Shown: positions 55,187-62,648 of the stretch, one piece after another
Layout of the letters: each line of letters begins with the position of its first letter
Position numbering within the stretch: the stretch's first letter is position 1
Assembly (NCBI GenBank): GCA_024278935.1
Contig: JAJRSF010000007.1
Span: 1-64,000, forward strand
DNA from: Candidatus Zixiibacteriota bacterium
Lineage (GTDB): Bacteria; Zixibacteria; MSB-5A5; GN15; FEB-12
DNA: 64,000 nt
Direction: 5' to 3'
Translations under genes and position numbers: made by a program
The notes under the pieces: generated by a model
Databases searched by the model: none
What the model was told of the DNA's origin: nothing
The model's input: the letters and a program-made list of their open reading frames with translations, nothing else

Positions 55187-56170
55187 TTAACGATTATCCG
55201 TTGTTGTTTGGTCGTCGTTTATCTGGTTGTATACTAAAAGTGAAGATGTCAGTATACCGAGAATTGTTGCCGCTGTTCCGAGATCAACACCAAGGAATCC
55301 ACCTCGTTGTGCGACAGGCATAATAAAAGTATCTTCTTTTTTTAATATATATCTAGGGATATTTCCCGACTGGGAATACTTCTCTAAATTGATTTCCAAT
55401 GTTTGGGCATAGATACCATCTTTTGAAATGATCCGTACTTTTGTCAGATCCGCATTTTCTGTTGGACCTCCGGCAAGTGCTAAGGCATCTAAGATATCAA
55501 TATTTTTTTCAAATACTAAAGGACCCGGTGCATTCACAGCTCCGATAACATAGAATTGATTTCTGGCACCAATCTGTTGGGCAAATTCACCGGTTGGTAG
55601 GTTTGCCGATGTTCTCGGTATCTCAATTGTATCTTGTCTTCTTATTGACGGAAGTTTGTCAAGTGTACCACTTTCAATTGCTGCCGCAACATTGACAACT
55701 TCGATCTTCCCAGCATCGGCACCACCACGGATAATAGTCACTCGTGAGAGATCACCAAACTCGGTGATACCTCCACCTTCGTTGATGATTGTCCAAAGGT
55801 CAGGGATCCTTTCAAAGGTATGTTTACCCGATGTCAGTATCTGCCCTTTTAAAAAGATATGTTGATAGTTAAATTCTATCACCCGCACAACTACTTGAGA
55901 TATCCGTGCATTTAATCTAGACATCTGCCGAACGATATTGTTTTGTAGTTCGGTCGTAGTTTTTTCGGTCGCGGCAATTTCACCGATAATGTCGATAGTA
56001 ATCTGACCATTTTCGGAAACGCGCACGTTTGTATTTAAAGTCGCATCTTGCCAGAAGCGAATCTCTAAAATATCTCCTGCACCAATTTTATAATCCTGAG
56101 CATACAAAGATGCTTGAGATATAAACAAAAGAGCCAGAGCTATAAGTAAATAATTTGAAATCCTTTTCAT
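55187..56170 (-). CDS. Polysaccharide export protein, Wza-like (SLBB)
   Basis: Signal peptide (SNYLLIALALLFISQASLYAQ); Poly_export domain (YKIGAGDILEIRFWQDA...VSENGQITIDIIGEIAA), then two SLBB domains (FLKGQILTSGKHTFERI; FYVIGAVNAPGPLVFEKN). The C-terminus has a hydrophobic stretch (LGTAATILGILTSSLLVYNQI), a possible outer-membrane helix. Forms the outer-membrane channel for the polysaccharide. 3 nt upstream of the Wzz/Wzc gene. Confidence 0.9.
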   Translation of the reverse strand: MKRISNYLLIALALLFISQASLYAQDYKIGAGDILEIRFWQDATLNTNVRVSENGQITIDIIGEIAATEKTTTELQNNIVRQMSRLNARISQVVVRVIEFNYQHIFLKGQILTSGKHTFERIPDLWTIINEGGGITEFGDLSRVTIIRGGADAGKIEVVNVAAAIESGTLDKLPSIRRQDTIEIPRTSANLPTGEFAQQIGARNQFYVIGAVNAPGPLVFEKNIDILDALALAGGPTENADLTKVRIISKDGIYAQTLEINLEKYSQSGNIPRYILKKEDTFIMPVAQRGGFLGVDLGTAATILGILTSSLLVYNQINDDQTTTDNR

Positions 56171-56292
56171 AAAAACCCTTATTAGAGTAATGTTTTCCCT
56201 TATACGATTTCATACAGCTAAAATCGGCATATTTTCTTATTAAATTAATATAAACTCCCCTTTTGTACCTGTAAAGTTTAAAAAGTTGTTAT

Positions 56293-57504
56293 TTACTCGG
56301 TTTTGATAGTTTCTGTAGCTAACAAAGCCTTGTTTCTGCCTGATTCTTTTGCTCTTAAGAGAGCCATATCAGCGGCATATATCAATTTTTTGCTATTATC
56401 AGCATGATCGGGGTAAACTGCAACACCCATCGAAATAGTACACGAGATAGATTTGTTTTCTTCCTCAAGTTTAAATGAACTATTTACAATCTTATTATGC
56501 AGTCGTTCAACAAATTTCATACATGTATCTTTATCAGATTCAGGCATGATAATACAGAACTCATCACCACCGTACCGAGCGACAACATCGATAGTCCGTA
56601 TAAACTTTTTAAGCATATAACCAATCTGCCTGATAACCTCATCACCTGCCTGATGTCCATAAGTGTCATTAATATTTTTTAATTCATCAATATCAAAAAT
56701 TATAAGTGCCAGTTTTCTGCCATACCTCTCAGAGCGATTCAACTCTTCATGAAGCCGTTTATAAAAATATCTACGGTTAGACAAAGTGGTTAGATTATCG
56801 GTGAATGAAAGTTCCTCAAGCAATTCCATCTCTTCTACATTTTCAAATATATCAACAAGATATTTTCGATAGAGATTTATTCTTTGGGAGATTTCAACAG
56901 CCTCACCTTTTTGCCTCCAGGCAAGGAGACCTTTTCTTCTATTAGAAAGAGGAAATGCTGCGATTCTATTGATAGAATTATTTTTTAATTCATTAATCCA
57001 GCTGTTATTTTCATTTGATTTCTTGGTCACTTCATCAAGACGTACCACAGTTTTAAAGTGTAGCATTTCTGTGAGATTGTGTAGATCAGAATTTTTAGGT
57101 GGTGCAAGTTTTGACGGTTGCTTGCCAGTAAACAAAAGTTCGGTAGAGTCATTATCTTTATTATCGTAAATAAAAATCAGGTCCTCTATTTGCGGAATTT
57201 CCTGAAGTGAATTTACAATCTGCGGGATAATAGCATCGGTCTTTTTACATTTCATAAATTGCAGCACACGTTCAACTTGACTATCTCCCTCTGTTACAGT
57301 CGTAGATATTTTACTACCTATCAATCGTTCCTGTAATTGTTCAAATTTGGATTCATGCCATTTAATATGATAGGCCGCTGCCAGTGATTGAGCTAACTGA
57401 GCAATGACAACACGAAAAGATTCAGAGTTTGTTCTTTTATTACTTTTAATTATATAAAAGCCATAGAGGTTATCTCTCCAAAAAACAGGAAAGAATTTAT
57501 CCAT
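56293..57504 (-). pseudogene. Diguanylate cyclase, GAF/GGDEF part
   Basis: A GAF-like region (about 60-225) and a GGDEF domain (about 240-395) with LTTLSNRRYF, DIDELKNINDTYGHQAGDEV, the inhibitory RxxD (RTID) and the catalytic YGGDEFCIIMPES. The ATG at 57504 is in frame with 57550-57933; only a TAA at 57550-57552 and 15 sense codons (PLLTEKFKDKVDAFK) separate them. The C-terminal enzyme could still be made alone if the internal ATG is used. It would make c-di-GMP close to the exopolysaccharide genes. Confidence 0.8.
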
Positions 57505-57549
57505 CTTAAAAGCGTCAACCTTATCTTTAAATTTTTCTGTTAGTAATGG

Positions 57550-57933
57550 TTACAAAAGAGATATGTCACGCGGGAAGAAATTTTCTTTTAATATTTTTTT
57601 TAATCCGGAAGAGTATTCGAGTCTAAAATCATTTCTATTAAATGACTTAATACCATGATAATAATTCAGCTCAAGCATCCCTCTTTTTTTACGAATGAAA
57701 ATTATATATTCACATCGGAATGTGTTTTTTAATATATCAGAAAAGAGTCTGGCAACAGCAGAGACTGACCCATCGAGAGAATTTCTATTCATAAATTCAG
57801 TCAATTCATGATTTGATAGATTTTGTAAGATTACCTCTTGCTTCTTTTCCTCTTTAATTCTGGTATACAATAAATATGTAAGTAAAGCAACAGATAAGAG
57901 AAGCAACAGTATCAATGACAATTCGACGGTCAT
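57550..57933 (-). pseudogene. Diguanylate cyclase, N-terminal part with membrane anchor
   Basis: 127 aa: one N-terminal TM helix (LSLILLLLLSVALLTYLLYT), a short helix and the start of a GAF-like fold (FRCEYIIFIRKKRGMLELNYYHG). It ends at a TAA after DISLL; the reading continues in frame as PLLTEKFKDKVDAFKMDKFF. Read together with 56293-57504 it gives a membrane-anchored GAF-GGDEF protein of about 545 residues. Confidence 0.75.
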
Positions 57934-58011
57934 ACTTTGTTTCCTCTGAAATTGATTATAGTGCGTCTATATAAAATATAATTGAAATAATGAAACTGTC
58001 AACTAAAACGA

Positions 58012-58362
58012 TTAGTAGAATTTACGTCCGTACCTAAACCGAGACCTTCCTCTGAGCAGATTATTTCGCCTAAGAACAGAGAAGATTTTCCACCAGCTTA
58101 CATCGATTAAATCACTTGCCAAATTGATTTCATATTTAATTTCCCCGATAGATGCAAATGGATCATTCTTAACGACTTTTAGCACGGCTGATTCTAAAGA
58201 ATCATGTTCTGAAATTTTTCTATCTTCAAATGTTGTAGTTGTTTTTTGAGCTGACTGTGGTGAAGCCGAAGCAACAGTAAGGTTAGTTATGACCTTTTTT
58301 TTTACTGTTGTCAGATGAAATCGTATCACCAAAATCTTCACGGGCATCTTCAAGAGATACAT
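58012..58362 (-). pseudogene. C-terminal extension of the STAS protein, shifted frame
   Basis: Reads VITNLTVASASPQSAQ, a Ser/Thr-rich linker, then a compact basic C-terminal domain (SLESAVLKVVKNDPFASIGEIKYEINL...SVLRRNNLLRGRSRFRYGRKF) that looks like a winged helix. The ATG at 58362 lies inside the STAS gene and has no ribosome site. Removing one A from the nine-A run at 58295-58303 joins it to the STAS domain. Confidence 0.6.
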
Positions 58363-58675
58363 ACGCTTTTAAAACATTATCAAACTCAAGCAGTTCATAT
58401 ATTTCAGCGACATTTTCAATCATATTGGCAAGTTTTAGATCACCGCCATTTTCATGTATGTCTTTGATATGAGAAATGAATATACCCCATCCGGCAGAAG
58501 AGATATATTCTACACCGGCTAAGTCGACAATCATTTTAAACCTATCTCTTTTTAAAAGAGACTCAATGACTTCTTCAAGCTCAGCAGCCGTAAGAGTGTC
58601 AATAACACCATCCACCCTGATTTCGGAGATTTCTTTTGATTCGTTTTCTTTTAAAGAAATTGAAATATTATCCAT
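58283..58675 (-). CDS. STAS-domain anti-sigma-factor antagonist
   Basis: 130 aa. STAS fold with DGVIDTLTAAELEEVIESLL, MIVDLAGVEYISSAGWGIF (phospho-acceptor Ser59/Ser60) and the AEIYELLEFDNV helix. Such proteins are phosphorylated by RsbW-type kinases and dephosphorylated by SpoIIE-type phosphatases, and the next gene upstream encodes both activities in one protein. It ends after an A9 run (DNSKKKGHN); a one-base slip would extend it by about 95 residues. Confidence 0.85.
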   Translation of the reverse strand: MDNISISLKENESKEISEIRVDGVIDTLTAAELEEVIESLLKRDRFKMIVDLAGVEYISSAGWGIFISHIKDIHENGGDLKLANMIENVAEIYELLEFDNVLKAYVSLEDAREDFGDTISSDNSKKKGHN

Positions 58676-58753
58676 TATCTGTTCCAGTAAGCATTTTACA
58701 GGATAAATATTTTCTCATGTTTTGGCAAGTAAATTCTTTATAAGACGGCTTGA

Positions 58754-60787
58754 TTAAGCCTTGTCGCTATTGATTTTTCTTACGAGTAATCTATTTTCAG
58801 ATTTTTGTTTTTCAATCGGCGTAGAAGATTTTATCTGCATGCGAGCCAAAATAAAACTTATATCATCGGTCGCTTTATTAAACCCGGTGTAGTCATCAAT
58901 AAGATCGATTAACTTTTCTGAAAGTGCCGACATTCTAATCTCTGAATCAGGTGCATGTGCCACTATGAATTCTTCAAGACGTTCAATGCCGAATTGGTCT
59001 CCCTCACGATTCGGAGCTTCGGTAATGCCATCGGTAAAGATTATAAAGCAGTCATCATCACACATCACCCGCCGCTCTTCGATAATAGAATCGGCAAACT
59101 TATTTTCATCTCTTGTCGGAAGCCCTACAGGCATACCTTTAGGGTTTAGCTGTTCGATTTTCTTTGTGTCAGAATTAAAATATACCATCGGGTTGTGACC
59201 GGCTGATACAAAGACTATTTCGTTTGTCTCTACATCATATATCTGCAGAAATACAGTGACAAACATACCCGGAGGAATATTTATTTTCATATAATCATTC
59301 ACGGCAACAATAATCTCTTTCGGAGATTGCAGTTGTCGACCATAAATCTGTATTACAGTCCGAAGCATCGACATCACAAGCGATGCCGGGACACCTTTGC
59401 CCGAGACATCAGCGACAACCATACAGTATCTTTTTTCAGATACTTGGAAAATATCATAGAGGTCTCCCCCAACCAATGATGCCGCCCTATAAAATGATTC
59501 TATATCCAAATTTTGAATTTCAGGAAGTTTGTTCGGAAGAAGTGTCTTTTGAATCTCTGATGCTACTTCGATTTCTTTAGCCATTTTTTCACGAGCCGCT
59601 ATATTTTTTCTATCCTGTGATAAACGTGTTATCATTTGATTAAATGCTTTTGAAATCTCAAAAAATTCTTCGGCACCTTCAAGCGGAAGTTCTGTTTCTA
59701 AGTCTCCCGAGGTAAACCGTCTGATACGATGCGTGATTTTCAAAATTGGACTTACAAAATAATCAGACAAAAGATAAATACCGATTATACCAAACAAGAG
59801 TAATATCATTGTTAAGATAACTATCTGGGTACGAGCATCGGCAAGCTGATAATAAATTCCTTCGGTGGTATATATAATATATACTTTGCCGATGAGATGA
59901 TCCCGAAGTTCGATAGGTATAACCAAAAACTCAACATCTTCATTACCTAACTCAAAAGTTTGCGGAGTATTATAAATATAGGCATTCAAACCTTGGGGTG
60001 CTTGGTATTGTTTTCTTATAAAGAGAATATCATCAGAATGAGCTCTGATCATTTTCGTTGCATCGGTTAAGACGATAAGCCTGAGTTCAGGGTTGGCACG
60101 TTTATAACTCACAAGTAATTCATCAAACTCAACATCGGACCTATTATTTATTAAGTACCCCGATGCTTGAGCCGCGATAGTAGTACCAAGTGCCTGTACA
60201 GTTTCATGCTTATGCCTGTACATACCATCGGAGATCTCATGATCAAAATAATAAATCGAGCCACCGATAATCATTGATACGATAATAAATGTCCAGACAG
60301 AAAACTTAAACCGAAGAGTGAGCATCCATCTTAAAAATGGTCTCCCCTTTTCTTTCTCTTTATGGATCCGTTTAATCATCCGAAGTTCGTTGAAAGCAGC
60401 TGTTGAGATATACTCAACAGAATCCATAATTTTCTGGATCATGTAAAAGCCAAGCCCACCTTTACGCCCTGATTCAACTAATTTATGTAAATCGACTTTA
60501 CCCGAGTTATCTGGCTGAAATGACCGACCATAATCAATAAGAGAAAAAACGACAAGCTTTTTGTAAATAACAATCCGTACCCGCATAAGACCTTTTTCAT
60601 ACAAGTAGGCATGGCGGATAATATTTGTTGCACCCTCTTCAATAGCAAGAAGCACCGAAGTAATTTCTTTTTTGTTCATCGACGCAGCTATACAGCTTTC
60701 CCTCACCGTCCGCTGAATACTATCTAAGTATTTTTCTTCGGCTTTAAACTCTGCGTTAATTTCTTTTATCGGTCGCCTAAACATCAC
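58754..60787 (-). CDS. Membrane sensor with RsbW-type kinase and SpoIIE-type phosphatase domains
   Basis: 677 aa. An N-terminal RsbW/SpoIIAB-like HATPase (1-145; LLAIEEGATNIIRHAY with the N-box, KGGLGFYMIQKIMD glycine box), TM1 about 162-182, a periplasmic domain to about 320, TM2 about 324-346, a HAMP region (345-400), and a PP2C/SpoIIE phosphatase (about 425-645; VGGDLYDIFQVS, VVADVSGKGVPASL, FTDGITEAPN). Opposing partner-switching activities in one membrane protein imply that an external signal sets the phosphorylation state of the downstream STAS protein. Confidence 0.85.
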   Translation of the reverse strand: MMFRRPIKEINAEFKAEEKYLDSIQRTVRESCIAASMNKKEITSVLLAIEEGATNIIRHAYLYEKGLMRVRIVIYKKLVVFSLIDYGRSFQPDNSGKVDLHKLVESGRKGGLGFYMIQKIMDSVEYISTAAFNELRMIKRIHKEKEKGRPFLRWMLTLRFKFSVWTFIIVSMIIGGSIYYFDHEISDGMYRHKHETVQALGTTIAAQASGYLINNRSDVEFDELLVSYKRANPELRLIVLTDATKMIRAHSDDILFIRKQYQAPQGLNAYIYNTPQTFELGNEDVEFLVIPIELRDHLIGKVYIIYTTEGIYYQLADARTQIVILTMILLLFGIIGIYLLSDYFVSPILKITHRIRRFTSGDLETELPLEGAEEFFEISKAFNQMITRLSQDRKNIAAREKMAKEIEVASEIQKTLLPNKLPEIQNLDIESFYRAASLVGGDLYDIFQVSEKRYCMVVADVSGKGVPASLVMSMLRTVIQIYGRQLQSPKEIIVAVNDYMKINIPPGMFVTVFLQIYDVETNEIVFVSAGHNPMVYFNSDTKKIEQLNPKGMPVGLPTRDENKFADSIIEERRVMCDDDCFIIFTDGITEAPNREGDQFGIERLEEFIVAHAPDSEIRMSALSEKLIDLIDDYTGFNKATDDISFILARMQIKSSTPIEKQKSENRLLVRKINSDKA

Positions 60788-60842
60788 ATTCTCGAAGTTA
60801 TGCTTTTCGTAGGTAGATTGCTACATTTAATTTGTACCCAGA

Positions 60843-62648
60843 TCAGAGTCTGAGCTTTGCCTGTTCGATATTATTTATCGTGTTAATATTATTCGGGTAG
60901 ACTTTCAAGACTTTTTCCCAGACATCGATAGCTTTTTGATATTCATTATTCCGCATAAATTTAAGACCACTTAAATATAAGTCCCAAATTTCTTTGTTTG
61001 CCTGTAAGTCTTCAAGAGTTGTTTCTTTTAAAGAAGTAGTATTAATCTTTTTCAAATATTCAATTGCGACAGGATTATTTCTATCAACAAGCAACACAGC
61101 TTCAAATGTTTTTTTAGACGATCTGAATTTGTTGTTTTTAAATAAATCCATTCCGGTATTTAGCTGTTGGGCAATATTTATGTTTTTAGAAATATTTGCA
61201 ATTGCTTCTAGGGCTGTTTTATTTTCAGGCTCAATATCTATAATTTTATGATAAGCAATAACAGCTTCAATATTGTTGCCATTTTTTTCAGCTTCTTTAG
61301 CTTTAGTAAAATTCTCTTTCAGTTCATTGGTAATGTCTCTGTTGATTCGCTTTTTCAGATTTATTGCTTCAGTATAATTTGGCGAAATATCAAAAATCAG
61401 TAAGAGCATATCTAAAGCTGCATTGTAATATTTTTTCTCATAGAAATTTTGAGCATGTGCTAAATATGTAATTCTGGTTGCTTCAACATCCTGATGATAC
61501 AGCAGATACTCCTGCTCTGTTTTCAATTGGATTGCAATAGAATTTTCAATAGCAGCAATAAGACCGACAATATCTGCATTATGTTCATCATATGCCAAGG
61601 CACGTTGATAATAAGCTAAAGCAGAATCCAGTTTAAATTCATGATGATAACCGACAGCCTTTGATTTATAAAATTCAAATTGTTTCAGACGTTCTTCTTC
61701 AAGCAATTCGGAACCTCTTGATTCCTGCCGTTTTTCTTCTGAAAGGATTTTATCTTGCAAAGATGACCCGATTAAAAACGAGAGAGAAAAGCGATGCGAA
61801 TCATTTATATTATCCATAACTTTGTAGGCATAGTCTAGTTTGATTCTATTGAGAGTCATACCAGTTCCGAAAGAAAGATTATCTTTGTCATAGCCCGCAC
61901 GAATTGCATAAGTTCTATTAAAAAGTAATTCGCCACCCAGATGCAGTTTAGCGTCTCGGTTTTCAATTTTTTCAATTTCTATAGCAGCATTTAATGTCGA
62001 GCTGGAATGTAGAGATAGATTTTTTAAACCAAGTCCACCGGCTATAGTAATCGGTGTTGTTTCGCTAATATTTGATAACTCTAGCTCCGGCGGAAGTATA
62101 TCTCTCAGAATCAGCCCACCTGTAATATGCTCAGAAAAATTTGCCGCAAATCCTAGGTCAAAGCCTAAGCCATAATCAGACAATGAATCCAGCGACTGAT
62201 TGACAATTTTAAAACTACTTCCGAATGAAAAATTATCACCTAATGACTGCCCATACGAAAAAAGTATCTGACTTTGCGAATATCCAAAGGTACCGTTTGA
62301 TAAAAAGTTCGATGTCCCTTTGATATCATCAGTACCAATTCGATAGATTGAAATGCCTACTCCGCCAAGTTTTGAATCAGGGAATACCCAACTGGCGTAG
62401 TTATATGATGTCCCCTCGAATAATTCTATATGCATAAACGAAATTTCTTGATAGTTCAAATATGGCAACCCTGCCGGATTGTAATAAACTGCCGAGGCGT
62501 CATCGGCTATCGATGTAAAAGCACCGCCCATGCCTAAAGCTCTTGCCGAGGCACCTATTGAGAATGGTGATTCCTGCCCTGCGTCGCCTGCTAAAATTGA
62601 TGAAACGAACAGACAGAATATGATGAAAATCAGTTTAATGGTTTTCAT
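60843..62648 (-). CDS. PorV/PorQ-like outer-membrane barrel fused to TPRs
   Basis: 601 aa. Signal peptide, then the PorV/UPF0164 N-terminal pattern SARALGMGGAFTSIADDASAVYYNPAGLPYL and a beta-barrel to about 290 with alternating strands. From about 315 the protein is helical, with TPR-like units (YKSKAVGYHHEFKLDSALAYYQRAL; FTKAKEAEKNGNNIEAVIAYHKII; YLSGLKFMRNNEYQKAIDVW). PorV proteins help surface delivery of T9SS-type cargo. The TAATG overlap with the upstream surface protein supports that link. Confidence 0.8.
   Translation of the reverse strand: MKTIKLIFIIFCLFVSSILAGDAGQESPFSIGASARALGMGGAFTSIADDASAVYYNPAGLPYLNYQEISFMHIELFEGTSYNYASWVFPDSKLGGVGISIYRIGTDDIKGTSNFLSNGTFGYSQSQILFSYGQSLGDNFSFGSSFKIVNQSLDSLSDYGLGFDLGFAANFSEHITGGLILRDILPPELELSNISETTPITIAGGLGLKNLSLHSSSTLNAAIEIEKIENRDAKLHLGGELLFNRTYAIRAGYDKDNLSFGTGMTLNRIKLDYAYKVMDNINDSHRFSLSFLIGSSLQDKILSEEKRQESRGSELLEEERLKQFEFYKSKAVGYHHEFKLDSALAYYQRALAYDEHNADIVGLIAAIENSIAIQLKTEQEYLLYHQDVEATRITYLAHAQNFYEKKYYNAALDMLLLIFDISPNYTEAINLKKRINRDITNELKENFTKAKEAEKNGNNIEAVIAYHKIIDIEPENKTALEAIANISKNINIAQQLNTGMDLFKNNKFRSSKKTFEAVLLVDRNNPVAIEYLKKINTTSLKETTLEDLQANKEIWDLYLSGLKFMRNNEYQKAIDVWEKVLKVYPNNINTINNIEQAKLRL

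Noticed and set aside
50896-56170. Exosortase or PEP-CTERM gene within the polysaccharide block
   Set aside because: Every frame in the block is accounted for; none has exosortase-type transmembrane or PEP-CTERM features.
7567-57933. Recoding of TAA/TAG as glutamine
   Set aside because: Most normal genes in the window end in TAA or TAG at family-typical lengths (nusB, ribD, ribE, ribH, efp with TAA; ribBA with TAG), so a global code change cannot hold.
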